DNA from: Phalacrocorax aristotelis
Lineage: Eukaryota > Chordata > Aves > Suliformes > Phalacrocoracidae
Assembly: GCF_949628215.1 (NCBI RefSeq)
Contig: NC_134279.1
Span: 58,449,766 to 58,513,765 of the forward strand
DNA length: 64,000 bases
Direction: 5' to 3'
Both the position numbers and the translations under genes were made by a program. Below, one piece after another: positions 1 to 17,100 of the stretch; within the stretch, counting starts at the first letter, position 1; the number at the start of each line of letters is the position of its first letter. The notes under the pieces are model-generated. The model was not told the DNA's origin. It made no database searches and saw nothing but the letters and a program-made list of their open reading frames with translations.

Positions 1-277
1 CGCCTTCCCTCGCCCTCCCCCCCCCCGCCCCCCCCCCTTCCCAGGGCCGGGCTCTGTCCCCACCATGGAGCCAGGCGCTGAGGCCGCAGGTCCCCGCCGA
101 TCTTCCGGGGCCGGGACCCGCGCCCGGGCGGGAGGTGTCGGGGCCGGAGTTCAGCGCCGTGGCGACTGGGAGCGGGTGGTGCCGCTTTGGCGGGTGCGCA
201 GCGGGGAGGGGCGGGGAGGGCGCCGCCGAAAGGCCTCGCCCCGAGGGGCTGCAGCTTCTACGCGTTCTCCTTTGCAG
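1..277 (+). promoter_or_regulatory. RPL9: GC-rich upstream / intron 1 segment of RPL9
   Basis: Very GC- and CpG-rich DNA with long C runs near positions 18-37, ending in a pyrimidine-rich acceptor (ctcctttgcag, 267-277) directly before the exon that carries the RPL9 start codon. In mammals RPL9 has a short non-coding first exon and shares a bidirectional promoter with LIAS. By analogy the first exon and promoter should lie here or just left of the window. I see no strong donor site in 1-270, so the first exon is probably outside. Two overlapping open frames here look like GC-driven chance frames. The transcription start cannot be fixed from this sequence. Confidence 0.5.
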
Positions 278-278
278 A

Positions 279-3944
<3,666 letters not shown>

Positions 3945-4932
3945 AACTCCAGTAGGTTGGTATCATCTTAATGTGTATTGAACGTATTCCATGTAGAGAT
4001 GGTTGCTCGATCTGGGCTGCGGTTAGCAGGTTCCCAATGGGGATGCAGTTGCGCTTGTAAAAGGCATCATAAGAGGTATCCTAAAACTTAAATTTTGCTA
4101 GGTCTCTTGACAGCAGCTTTCAACCTCTCATCATCTTGGTATTATGCCACTGTATGGAGAAGTATCTAACTCTGCAGTGCTGTATTCTGTGCTGTGAATG
4201 CTCGTTGTGATGGTGGTGGAGTATTTTAAAACCAGCTGACTTGGCATGACAGACTGGTTTGCAGCTGTTTACAGAGAATTTCTTGGGCTAATGTTCCTCT
4301 TGGTTGGACAGTAAAAAAAGTGGTCAGCACATAATTCATATATAAAGGTGTTTTGTGTCATTTGCGTGTAAATTCTTGTAAAGGAAAGCCAGTTTAACAA
4401 GGACAACTCTACACTGTGTATGTAAATTTGTTACTGACATTGAGTACAGGGATTTGGGGATAATTTCAGAATGTTAACTGCTAAAGGAATTTGATGCATT
4501 TCAGCTACGTATGGTTCCACACATGGTGCAGGATGAGACAGGCTGACTGGCAAATAAAGTAAATGTTGTGTGCCTTCTGAACCTCAGCTTGAGACAGGAT
4601 GCAGATGAAGCAAGTTTCATAAATTAAAATTTATCACCAGCAAGGTACCAGACACTTGGAAGCTACTGAAAAAACTACTTTTAGTGCTGTTCTGAGTTCT
4701 GTGAGGGACGGAACAACTTGTTACCAGCTTGTTACACAGTTGTGAGCTGTTGCATTTGAAGGCATCTTTAAGTAATCTTGTCTGAATAAAATTAAGCAAA
4801 TCCTTTCATCTATTAATGCCTGTCTTGCATTAAAAGTGTCAGATAAATTAACTTGTCATAGGTCTATAAACTTCCAGTTTCATATTTGCAGTGCTAAAAC
4901 CTTTCTAAAAGCTCTTAACTTTTTATTTACAG

Positions 4933-5050
4933 TTGTCTGGATCCTGACACAAGCCACCATGAGACATTGTATCAGCAAGTACCATCTTGAAGGATCTGAT
5001 ACAAAACCCAAACACCGTGAGAGATAAAATAAAGCATATTTCATATCTTG
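4933..5050 (+). other. RPL9: Probable non-coding 3' UTR exon of RPL9
   Basis: A good acceptor (gctcttaactttttatttacag, ending 4932) is followed by about 100 bases with no conserved reading frame, then AATAAA at 5028-5033 and a T-rich downstream element. This is what a spliced 3' UTR exon looks like. The donor would be near 3956 (TAG then gttggt), 12 bases past the stop codon. That donor is weak, so the splice is inference. If it is not used, the 3' UTR continues directly from 3945 and may end at an earlier signal (AATAAA at 4553-4558 or 4785-4790). Confidence 0.45.
5028..5033 (+). terminator. RPL9: Polyadenylation signal AATAAA, likely RPL9
   Basis: Canonical hexamer followed by a T-rich downstream stretch at about 5054-5071. 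Other forward AATAAA hexamers lie at 4553-4558 and 4785-4790, so alternative 3' ends are possible. Confidence 0.5.
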
Positions 5051-7296
5051 GCCTCTTTTTTTTTTTTTTAAGAACTGAATGATGATTGCCCAAACCGGTT
5101 CAAGATCTTTGACTTTTGGAGAAGCAGATTGTCACAGGGTGATGCAAGACACGATTAGTGCTGTGTACACATTGCTTAGCAGTCTCTGAGAGCATTCAGA
5201 CTGAACGAAGTCTGATGGTTTGGAAACCTTGTGCTGGTGGGGCATGGTCCCAGCGTGTAAAGCCATGAAGTGCTAGTTTTAAATGATAGCATTAAGAAAT
5301 AGCAAAAGCGTTGTTCTCACAGAAAGGAGTTGAGTGTTCTTTCACATCATTTCAGAACCTCGAACTGCAAAACCGGATTTCTGTGTACAACTTCTGGAAG
5401 GGAATTCAGATTAGATTAAAAACAAAACTGGAATTGGTGGAGCCAGATTTAGAAGACCATTTAAACTAAAAGAGATGGAAGCAGTCCTCTGAAAATACAA
5501 TGCTTTAGCTATATTGCTGAATTAAGAAAACTAAGGGCTTGGCCTCATGGTTCAGGCAGAGTTTACTGCTGAGTTTTACCAACTGTGGTTTGTGTCCCCT
5601 GGGGATGTAGCTCTGTTTTTTCCTGGGTTACTAATCTTGCTGTGTAGCAACATACCAAGGAAAGCATCTGCATGCCTAAGAAATGCAGCAAATTGCCCAA
5701 AGCACCTGCTTGTATGATTCTGCTGAGTTGGCAGGAGTGTGTGGAACTGATGCCTCTGTGCCTGGGAAAGCAGAGGTACTAGGTTTTGCAGGTGTGTGCT
5801 TTGTACCTGGCTTAACATTTTTGAGATGGGTTCATGCACCGTTTGAATTGTGCAACTAAAGGACTCATCTGTGTTCCCACAATGCACATGGAATTGAGTT
5901 TCCCTGTAGTATTTCAGTCTGACTCCCTGGTTGTGTGAGTGGTAACTAGCCAGTGTCCTTGGGTGGTGGGAGGATGCATGCACCTCTCACGCTTGTGCTG
6001 TTTGCTGAGCTGGTAGAACATGTAGAGTGTCAAATGGGCCAGGGTCCCTCCTCATTTCACTGGTACTTACCTTCTGAATTAATGAGCCTTCTGTGATGTT
6101 GACCAATGCTTGAAATGTAATGGAGAAATAGTCTCATGCATTTATGAACTGAGGCTCAAGGTTGGGTCAAGTATTGGGGAGTGTGGCGTTCAGCTGATTG
6201 CACGTAGCCTTGAAGTAGCACTTACACAAAGTTTCTAGTAGTCTGTAAGTGGCTGTGATACTTTCTGTTCTTGTTTAATTATCATAATGCATTACTGTTT
6301 ACCTTGTGCTTGATGCCATCTTGTGTGTTCAGATGCAGTTGGAAAAGGCAACGTGTTTATGTGCCTCATCTCTTCAGAAGCACCAGGGTACTGATAACGT
6401 GTGCTTATCTGTTCTGGGGGTGTTAGGCTGAGGTAACTAGCTTCTAGTTGGAACAGGTTGGGGGGTTCCCTCTGTCTTGAAAATGGTACTAGCCGCTGGA
6501 AAATAAGGTTGTAAAGTGGAGGAAGGCATTTAACTGGGAGTAGGCATTTAACTGAGGCCTCTTTTTGTCCTTTCGGTTTTTAGAGCAGCTTCCCTATCCC
6601 CCTCCAGAAGTGCGCGGTACCTGCCTGGGCAGCGATGATCTGAGCGTGCAGTTTGATGCAATGACTGGAAAGGCTGGCCAATGTGAATTTTAAATGATGG
6701 TACAGTTCACGGAAAAACATTGGGCTCCTTTTGAGATCGCCAAACCAGACCAAGGGAAACCTCTGGGTTTGGTCCCAGAAAAGTTTAAATGAGATTAGCA
6801 GGTTCATTGATTCTCTAAGAGCACTATGCCTGGGTTGGTAGCTTTTGTGTAATGCAGCAATAAAAATAAACTCCTTTCATGGTTGTATCCCACCCATGGC
6901 TTGCACTGGCACTTGAACAGAGCTAAGAGGAAAACATATATTTATTTCTGTGAAAAAGTGCAATTTAGAATTACGTTCATCACTCTCTTGCGTAGATTAA
7001 TAGTTACTGTTTATTTTGGTGTTCTCTGCTAGTAAAAACTTTTACGCTGCCCCATTTTTGGAGATGAAAAATAGTTGATTTTATATTATTTTGACTTGTC
7101 TCCTGTAGGTCCAGTTACATTTGCTTAAAATGTTAACGTCTGATCTATAGTTCACCCGATATGTAAGAGATATGGGTATGTTGGTCGATAATGGAGTTAA
7201 CTTGGATTTATTCTTGTAGCGGAGTCTTCAGAAGCTGGCTGGGCACATTTCATTCTTGGTGTACTTCATTGGAAGCTTGTGGGTTTTAACAACACT
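5051..7296. other. Intergenic DNA between the convergent RPL9 and KLB
   Basis: No recognisable protein or RNA gene. A 135-codon reverse frame at 5576-5983 has no motif I know and is probably chance. At about 6584-6885 a pyrimidine-rich AG is followed by a GC-richer block and two consecutive AATAAA hexamers (6859-6864, 6865-6870), which resembles a terminal exon of an unknown transcript (see findings). The right-hand part may be KLB 3' UTR if a distal poly(A) site is used. Confidence 0.6.
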
Positions 7297-7302
7297 TTTA
7301 TT
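7297..7302 (-). terminator. KLB: Candidate KLB polyadenylation signal
   Basis: TTTATT on the plus strand reads AATAAA on the KLB strand, about 440 bases after the stop codon. Further copies lie at 7207-7212 and 7010-7015. Which one is used cannot be told from sequence; mammalian KLB has a long 3' UTR, so a distal site is possible. Confidence 0.35.
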
Positions 7303-7744
7303 TGTAAACCCTAACAACTTGCAGTAATGCTCAACAACATTCATAACATGAATATACATCGCAAGACGCTTTGGTCCAAGGAGGTTCATAGAAAAGTGCA
7401 TATCGGTTCTTACAGCTTAATATCTCTTTACAAGTCAAACTGTTTGAAAGGTTATTCCAAGGCACAGGAGAGTTGTAAAATTGTCTTTTTTCTTTTTTTT
7501 CTCTTAAATAGATGAATTTTACTTCTACGTACAGAAGGTGGATAAAAGTAATTTCACCAGAAAGGAATGTCATCATAGCTCTCCTTCCTGTGCATACAGT
7601 TACTTTCCGTTTTCCAACAAAATGCTTGGGGTGTGTGACTGGAGTGACTCACGTAGTGCTTTTCCACAGTTGTCTGATCTGCACCATCCTCTGCAGAATG
7701 CAAACAGTGATGGATCTCACTGACAGTGGGCTTGTGCCCCCTCT

Positions 7745-8106
7745 TTAAAATGAAACACAGATGCGCTGGATGGCTTTTGCCTTAAAACGTTTTCTTCTTT
7801 TTCTTTTGTGAAAAACAATAATGGTTAAAAGCAAAATAAGGGTAGAGAAAAGGCAGCAGGCAAAGAAGATTAAGGGCTTCTTCTGGGAAATGAACAAGCA
7901 GAAGCTACATGGCTTTTCTTGGTTGCGGGGATCGCAGACCGAATAGTCAGCAGGAAAGCCGTTGTTGCTTATCAGGTTATTGTAAAATTTTATTGAAGGC
8001 TTTCCTTTTGAATCTGAAGTAAAGAATCCAAATCTGGGCTTAGATTTTTCTTCAGTCAGCTTAAATGCGTAGTAGCCTTTAATCTTGACTTTATCGATGT
8101 AGTATG
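7745..8106 (-). CDS. KLB: KLB exon 5: end of D2, transmembrane helix, tail
   Basis: Acceptor ccccttcacag. Encodes [17 protein letters not shown] (first base from exon 4), then a cysteine-containing juxtamembrane stretch, a transmembrane segment, and a basic tail ending QRICVSF-TAA. A C-run in the acceptor tract (8113-8122 on the complement) may be length-variable. A CR1 end lies 36 bp upstream of the acceptor. Confidence 0.95.
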
Positions 8107-11100
8107 CTGTGAAGGGGGGGGGGAAAGAAACAAATGTTTTCAATAGAATCATAGAGCAGTTTGGGTTGGAAGGGACATTAAAATAATCTATTTCCAACAC
8201 AGTGCCATGGGAAGGGAGACCACCTACTAGACCAGGTTGCTCAAAGTCCCATGCAACCTGGCCTTGAACACTTCCAGGGATGGGGCATCTGCAGCTTCTC
8301 TGGGCAACCTGTTCCAGTGCCTCACTGCCCTCAGAGTGAAGAATTTCTTCCTCGTATCTAACCTAAATCTCCCCTCTTTCAGTTTAAAGCCGTTACTCCT
8401 TGGCCTATTGCTACAGACCCTTGTGAAAAACAAAAATCTTGCATGAGCTGCAGACCTCCTGGTAACGAGCTCAGATTTCAAATAATCTATCAATTTAAAA
8501 AGCATGATTGCACCATAAAATATTTACACTTACTGCTTCTAACAGTACTCAGCTTCCACTGTCTTAAGTAGAAACAGTGCATCGTTTTAAACAAAGAGTT
8601 AGAATTTGCGAATCTTCTGGACCTACTCTGTGAAAGCTGCATTTGAATGGGGTTAGAGCTGGGAGCTTGCCTTCCTGGGAAAAGCCAGGTGCTGCCCTTC
8701 ACCAAACCCAGCTGCAGTGACTCAAGGGGAGCACCTGCTCATCTGTGCCATGAGAGGAGCTGTCTGAAAACTCCCGCCCTGCTACAAACCCAGCTGCTGA
8801 GCCCCCCAGCATGCATGACTGTATGTTATACTGCTGCACCCAAGAGTTGGGTGAAAATATTTTAATGAAATCATAAATAGCAGTCCCTGGTACATATATG
8901 TCTCTCCAATTCATGTGTAAGCAGAGAGTATAGTCAGGGATGTGACCCAGACTAAGCAAGAATGTTGTAAACTAGGGGAATCTTTCTGTGAGTACTATAA
9001 AGTATCATGCTGTCCAAAAATTAAAATGGGAATACTATGATGAAGTGCCCTTTAAACAACCTTTTCCTTCAATAACTTACTTCCTTCAATGATTTATTGT
9101 TCTTTTGTTTGCAATGTGAAATTAGCATGGAAAATACATCAGTAAATGCTCATTAGTCCTAAAGGAATTGAGAAGGAGCTAAGCACTGGAGGGGGCCTGC
9201 TCTGTTTCTTGTTGATGTCTAAAAATGATGTGAAGCCGTGCTTAGCCACGAGTAAGACCTGTTTCATTTTTATGTGGCTACTTTCTAGAGAGGAGAAACC
9301 AGGATATGTAGACTATGTTTGGGGACAGGTGCCTCAGGCAAGCTTTTAGGCGCCCAACATCCTGACCAGGGAACTCGCTAGCGCTTGCCAGCAGGGAGTA
9401 GTGAGGGCAAGGAAGTATTGTGCGTCTCGTTTTGGCTGTATGGTTCAGGTATCGAGGCCTTTCTGGTATCCTGTGGCTTGCTGCTTTCCTTTTAATGTTT
9501 GGATGGAGGAAGAGGGATGGGAGGGTTGATGTCCCTGCAGCATTTCTCAGACAATAAACTATTGCTGAAGATCATTGGCTTCAACACTTTTGTCCTCTAC
9601 CTCCATAATTACTAATTTTTCTCAAAGTAAAGAACTAGATTTCTGTAGGTGCAGAGGAGAAAGCAAGTAGTGGAACAGGAACTAGAGTTTGACTCTCCCT
9701 TCAAAAGCAGCTCCTTAAAAATCTGGTGACCTGCTTTATTTCTTCTGTATGCCTGTCCAGGTCTCCTTGGGCTTGCTTGTGCTTTCCTGTTCAATGACTC
9801 TAGTTCAGCAGCAAGTCAGGAGGGTCCCACCTTTCTTTGTAGAGTAGAAATTAGAGATGTTTCCTGGGAGTTGTTGGTCTGAAGTGCCATCTCCTGCTAA
9901 CTTTGGAATAACTACATTGCTGCATATGCACGCCCAGATGGCTTCTCATGTGGTTTAAATTGGAAGCAGCTGGGCTGTGTTTCTTGTGAGAGCTTGATGC
10001 CCTTGCTTTGTGCTGTATCTGCCCTGAGAGTGCCTGCAGAATCAGGCTCCTCAGGAATGCTGATGGCTGATTCCTGCGTCTCAACTCAGAGCTGCTTGCT
10101 CTGTCTAGGGCAAGTCTTAGGTGCTTGCTTAAGGAACACCTGGGTCTGGGCCATGGAAATGGCTCTGGGAACTTGAGTCTACCATATACTCACCTTTTAA
10201 AACCTCTTGTATGTATTTTCCCAAGTAATAATTTCTAAGTTCATCATTGTCTAAGGACTGGTCATCAATTCCGTTTGCTGTGATGTAAATATCGATGTCG
10301 CCATAGGTTTTTTTAATCCACTTGAGAACTTTGCGCACTCCCCAAGGCACCACTGCCAGACGTGAAGGGGAGCTCAGGCAGGTGATATCCTGCAGAAATT
10401 GGATGTCACGATCAAATTCATACTGGCTCCCGTTCTGAGGTTCGTGAATCACAAATCTGGTGGTGAAATGATTCAGTGCGTAAAAGTCAGCTGCACCTTT
10501 GATGAGCTGCATTTCCTCGCTTGTGAAAGATGGCAATGAAGAGTACGAGAGGCCTTTTCTGTTTTTAAAGCTGATGTATTCCCTCATGGTAGCTGGATAG
10601 TCCCCAGTCTTAAATATGGGATCAGCAAACCAGCCTATTTCAAACTGAAGAAACCTGTCGGCAGCTTTTGAATGAGATTCAAAGTAGGGGTTGGCAGGCT
10701 CGGCCCAGTCCGAATGCAGGGACAGGGACACTTTGCCATGCTGAAAGGATCGGTACTGCTCATCGTATATTTTCCAGGCCATGGCATGTGCTATCAGTAA
10801 ATTGTGTGCTGCCCGGTATGTATCATTGCTGCTCCTATTGTAGACATCGCTTAGCCGGTTAGGCTCATTGATTGTAATCCAAAGTTTAACCAAATCACCA
10901 AGTTCCTGAAAACATAAAGCGGCATAGTCTTGAAAAGCGTAGGCAGTAGACCGGTTCAACCACCCTCCTGTCTGCAGCAAAGGAGCTGGCAGGCCCAGGT
11001 AGGCGTGAGTTGGATAATATAACGTGACCATGGACTGAATGTTGAGTTTCAGTACTTCACTAATCACGCATCTGTAGTATCTAAGAACTTGCCTGTTGAC

Positions 11101-14100
11101 CACAGACAAATCTCCATTGGGTAAAATTAGTGACCAGTCAAGTGCAAATCTGTAATGGGTGACTTTCATTTTTTCCAGGAGGTCAAGTTGCTTTTTAATA
11201 CTGATGAAATCCGTGCACTGTGCTGGTCGGGTTTTTAGCTTCACCCCTTTAACTTTGTGCAGGAGACCGTCTCCCGTGATGTTCCAGAGGTACAGGCTGG
11301 AATCACAGAACTGCGGTGAAGAAGCCACGGATTCTGCCTGTGAAAATGAAAATGGTATCTTACGGCGGGGTTTAATTAAATGAATGCCTGCTTATAGTCT
11401 GTGTTTCTGCCTGTGTTTGGGTGTAGGATTAGTGCTGGATGTCAGAAGGTCCTGCTTAGAGGCTCCGAGGGGAAGAGCATAACTGACTCACCTGTATGGG
11501 CTTTGTGCTGGTGGTTGTCTTACCTGTTCTGTTCCTTCATCTACAGAAAACGTTAAATTTGCACTCTCCATTCTATTCAGCTACATGCTGGCATCTGCCC
11601 TGCCATCAGCCTACACGACATATATTTTCACACAGATAAATCTCCCAGATTGAGGTCACTCTGTGGTCATGCAAACACAGTTCCCAGGCAGCTGGCAGGA
11701 GAGCGGGGTGGTAAGGACAAGCACCAGGGGTGTACGAGGCAGGCACGGATTATTTTGGCGCTGCTGCTGAGATCAGCCTTGTGAAACTGCGGCATAGTGT
11801 TCCCTGGTCTTACCGGTAGTCCTTCTGCCTATGCAAACATCTGACACAAGCAGCTTGTAGCGTTTAATATTAGTTATATCTTGACTATCATCTACTAGTT
11901 AACAAGGTTAGCACAGGATGTATCCTGTGTAGCACAGCACATTTTTTTACTATCCCAATTTTTTAAAAGATTTTTTTTGTAGGATTTGCAATACAATACA
12001 GTGAAGTTCAAAATATTTAGATTAAATCTGATTTTTTAAAGCAAATGTACTCTTCCATGCTGTATATTTTCCCAGAATGATTAATAAGTAGCTTTACTTT
12101 TTTTTTCTTACGATTGTCAATGAATAGGTCGGATTATGAAGTTTTGCTGTTATTTTTTGAGGCTGATATTGGCCATTGGATCATCTTTCCGTATGTGATG
12201 AGAAAAAGAGCATCCCAACACTGGTCATACATATGGTTAGTTTATCTACCACATTTAAAGTAGAAATAGGTATTGGTAGGAACCAGTTTGGAAAAAAAGA
12301 TAGTATGATCTGTTTTCAAATGTGAGCTGAAATTACAAAGGCCATATATGCTGATGTTGGCTATTTTTGCGTGTGCTATAAGTCTTTTTAAACAACGGCT
12401 TGTAACCCACTTGTTGAAGTGGCACTGAGAGCCAGGCTCAACCCAGGAATCTGTTTCTGCCTTGTTCAGTAGCTTTAGACGAGACCTCAAGCCTGTGGGT
12501 AGCTCTGCTGCTGCCAGCATAACCACCTTGTCCCTGCCCTCTGCCAGCCGCTCTGTCATGCTGTCGTAGGTATCCCTATGGCCACACTGCAAACTGGATT
12601 GGGAAACTCCCCTGGTTGAAAAATAACCCAGGAACAATTGGCAGGGTCAACTTCTTGGTCTGAAATTTCCTGATCTGATCTGCCGTGTGGAGACACAAGC
12701 AGAGGGAAGGGGAGGGAGGGGCAGCCTTGGAAGGGATCCTGCAGAGGGGTCTGCTGCTGCAGGAGCACCCAGCACTCTGTGACTAGCTCACCCGAAAACC
12801 TGTAAAGTACATTCAATTGAACCTATGCAATTATGGCCAGGCTTAACTTCTGTTTGCAGTGTGCATTGAGATTCCTGAACAAAAGGTGCCATGCACAGTC
12901 ATTTATTCACAAAGTAAAGTCGTTGGTTGCTCTGCATCCAGTGGTTTTCCCAATATTTTATGCTTACCTTGAGAACAGACTCAGTGATACCCCAGGAGAA
13001 GTCACAGGAGAACTGAGCTTGCAAACTTGGGGTAGACTCCCTTGGGAAGAAGCCATTTTCTTGTATGATTTGTTTATAATAAAGTGCAGATGACTTGGGA
13101 ATCCTTTCCTTTTTTTCGCTTTTGAAATCTACATAAAATAATCCGCGCCTGATGTTGTAAGCATGTTGCCATTCAAAGCCATCAAGGAGTGACCAGGCTG
13201 TGTAACCAAACACATCTATGTCGTCGTATTTAATAGCTGTTTAAGAGAAAGTAACATCCATGAGACTTATATTTAGGACTCTTAACATATATAAGGGATA
13301 TTTATGAGAAAGGTCTATTAATTTTGAAAATCTTCAGGGTTTCCTCAACACTCGTAGGGTTATTGGCCCATTGTAATTCATTGCAAAACTGTGACAGACA
13401 TTATGTATCTTAGTCCTCATTCATTAAAAAAATACACACATCACTAGTTCCTTAAGAAACTAAATACCGTAGGATCCTTTATTTCTGCTCTGAGCAAACA
13501 CAAAATATTACACCACATCCAGATTTTAAGTTGCATCTGATGATTTGCAAGTAATAGATACTGATAAAATCAGAGAATCCTGACTAAAAATTAAGGGTGC
13601 AGCAGTCGATCTTGTTTGTGACTTTGTATTTATCATGAAGTTAAAACTCCCTACCTTTATTTGAAAGATCTCTGCAAACTCTAACATTTAGGAATGTCTA
13701 TTCAGCTTCTAAATTGAAAAATGAAACGTGTCAGTATGGGACATGTAGTGACTTTAGAAGGAGCTGGGCTGATCAACCCAGAGACTGAAGTGCTTGATTT
13801 ATTCACAGAATGGGTGCAGCAAATGCATGTTTCTTCAGTCAAATTTAATGTCCCTTCACCTTGCAAAGGGAATATACGTGTAATCTTTCACATATATGAG
13901 AAATGACAAAATGACTGCTTTCCTGATTCGCCAGGGAGGGCAGCAGAACTTCCAAAGCAGCTTCTCGCTGGACACCAACTAACAACAATGTTCGTTACCC
14001 ACCTACAGCGTGTGCCGCAGCCTGGAAGAAAAAGTCCAAACTCCATGCCTAGTCATGTTACCTGCCTGTCGCCAGCATTGAGCTAGGAAATAATGCAGGA

Positions 14101-17100
14101 TAACTCCTCACATTAACCTTACAAGGGGTGGAATATCAAGGGCAAAGCAGTGACCAAGTGGGGTTGCTGAGGATTTTGACACAGGGAGATGGACAGCCAT
14201 ATTTTACCTGTAGTCCACTGAGAGTAAGCCAAGGAATACAGATGAAGTTATCTGACATAAAGCTCTATTCTCACCCAACATTGCTTTGCCTTATTTTCTC
14301 AGGACATTTCACTTCACATAATTTTATATTTCCACTGAACAACTTTGCCTTAGTCACACTATGCTGCAACTTCTGCAGGAGGTGGTTTTGCACAGTACTT
14401 GTATTCATGCAGCAGAGTAACAAGGTACCCAGCAGTACTCTCTTAGTCAAGCACGCTATTTTACTAGCTTCTGGATGAAGACATCACAAAGCCCAAGAGC
14501 TTGCAATCTAAGTACATGAGAAGCTGACAGACAAGGACAGAATACTGGTAAGGAGATGAGGGAATGTAACAAGGCAATACAGTGGCATGTATTTTCAAGA
14601 AAAGCAACTTCTACATATTAGGGGAACCATGGGAGAAAGTACAAAAACATCTGCAAATATCAACAGCAAAACACAGAGGTGGAGAATGATGTAGAGGATA
14701 AAGAGATAGGGCAGAAGGGCCTTGCAAGTAAGGATGAATTCTTCATGTCTGCAATGAGGAAGGTTGAACAAACAGAAGTAGGCATATAGGGACAGGATAA
14801 GTGACAACTGAGAAAACTCTTTTTTTCCTAGAAGCATACTAAATGGATGGGGTCTAAGTTTAATTGTCAGAGCAAGAGATGCGGCGGTACTTGAGATGGT
14901 GCATGTCTAGATGAGAATTTTTGGCTGTTTAAATGCGTAGAGAAAAAAGCACTATTTGTCTATATTTTCTGGTAAGAAGAATTAATAGTTAGGCAGGTGT
15001 TGGGTAGAGATCCTGTGGATCAGTGTGAGAGTATGCTTGTAGCATTGTCTCCAGTGACAGTGAAAGGAGAGGGCAGAAAGAGAAGTCAGGATCCTCACTG
15101 AACATTAGAGTGGGGATGAGAAAATCCTCCTAAAAACCAAGGGGATTGTTGGAGGCAGGAACAAGGGGCTGAAGGTAGGAGAGTTCAGGAGTTAAGCTCC
15201 CTGTGTCACCAGAGGTGACATCCATGGAAGCAGATCTCAAGGCATTTCTGTGTCTGCTACGGGTGGAGCCTTGGAGTTCTTCTGCAGAAGTAGTAGTTTC
15301 AGTATTGACAGCCAATAAGCAGCTGTAGTTTGAATTGCATCCTTGTATCATAATCAGGGTTAGTTCATTGCAATGGTGATGTTATACAACACATATTTTC
15401 ATGACTCGCAGTACTGTAAGATACAGACATACACTACAAAGTTTACAGCACTCTCCTTGAACACACACAGAGTATATCATAGCCTGTTATACGTTATCCT
15501 AACAGTCAGCGTCCCGTTACAATTTGGCCTATGTAAATGATGCTTTGCGGTTAACATGACCTACCTGATTTTGCTGCAAACAGCAAATTTATACCTAACT
15601 TCTCTGTAAGTAAAAATATGAAAATATGTTCTAAATATTATTCCTGATCAGACAAATTAAAGTTTGCTTCACAAAAAAATGTATTAGTTAAGAGAAAATC
15701 CTGTCTTTGAAGCAGAGGTGGAAGCATCTGCATACATAAAAACATAGACATACATAAAAACTGCAGTATGGCACCAGCAGCTGTGCAGCCTGCTGGGAGG
15801 ATGTCTCATGGGACCAGCAGCCATCCCCCTACCAGCGCTGAACCTACAAACTGGCTGATGGGGAAAAGAAATACTGGTTTTGCAGAGGCTTTAGGTACTA
15901 ACAACATTTATATTTCATACAAAATTAAATCTTTGCCTTCAGAGAGCACCCCTGTACACTGGCTTTATGAAGGGAAAATAACAAGATTGGAAGGGTGTCT
16001 TTAAAGTGTAGTATCTCTGTTTGGCATGTAATAATCCTGAAGAATGATCACCCTTCTGCTGCTAATTTCCTCTGTGAATTTTATGTTGGAGAAGGACCCC
16101 AGTGTGGCAATGACAGTCTGTAATCACTGTCTTGCTCTCCTGCTGTCAAGGTATGTACCTGCACACAGGTTTTACAGTTGGTCTACCAGCAGTGAAAAGT
16201 GATATCGAACAGATTGCTTTTCATGAATTTCTGACTCAGTTTTGCACTTATTTAGTTTTAAAATCCAATGCAGATGTTGGACTTTAGCTTTCTGGGACAA
16301 GGACTAGGGTTTTTTTCCTGTGTTTGTACAACATCTAGCACCAGTAGATCCTGATCCATGACTTGTACTCATGCAGTATTAATAATTAACTTAGTTGCTA
16401 TTATTTCTTTAAAAAATTATTAAATCATTTCAGAGCTAAATATCAGAGGATCTTAAAACGCTGGCCAAAAATCCAACAACTAACTTGTATACAAACCTTG
16501 TAAAACTTTATTAATGAAGTTTTTCATCATGTAGATGGCTGTGGTGTCATCTGTTTTCACATGGCTGTCAGTGAACCAGCCATTCTCTGCAATCAAGATT
16601 CGAGGACTGTTGTATTCCAGTTTAATCCAGTTCAGTACTTCCCTCAAATTGAGTGACAAATTTTGTCCCATTTTTGGTAGAGTGTTTGGAGGTTTAAAGT
16701 TATTAGGACCAAAGGAAAATGCAAAGAAGTCAGCTGTTCCCTTTATGTAGTTTTTCTCATCCTCAGTAAAGCGTGGCAAAAATGATAATTCATTTTTCAG
16801 TTCTTCTGGATAATCACCATCCCCGTGGATGGGTTTAGCAAACCACCCGAGTACTCTATCCATAGACTGCTGGCATTTAGAAATGTCCAAAGCATCTTCT
16901 GATTTGTTAGGCTCGATCCAGTGGGATCCCAATACTATGGACATCATCCCCTTCTGATACGGTTGAAAGCGTTTTTTGTAGTTATGCCAAACTTTTGCAT
17001 GAGCCTGGTGAGAGAAAAATAGCATTAAATTGTTACTCTCTAAGAAATCTCCATGTGTGTTGGCAACTAGACAGGCAGGTAGCTGCATCTGATGCACTGC

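Noticed and set aside
4143-4275. Two small stems (CACTG/CAGTG and AAACCAG/CTGGTTT) with a nearby ACA after RPL9
   Set aside because: The spacing between the stems is too long for an H/ACA snoRNA and no H box fits.
5576-5983. 135-codon reverse frame between RPL9 and KLB
   Set aside because: No domain, signal or splice context; histidine- and serine-rich chance frame.
8227-8505. 92-codon reverse frame, possible small protein
   Set aside because: It is the decayed C-terminal end of the CR1 reverse-transcriptase frame, annotated as a mobile element.
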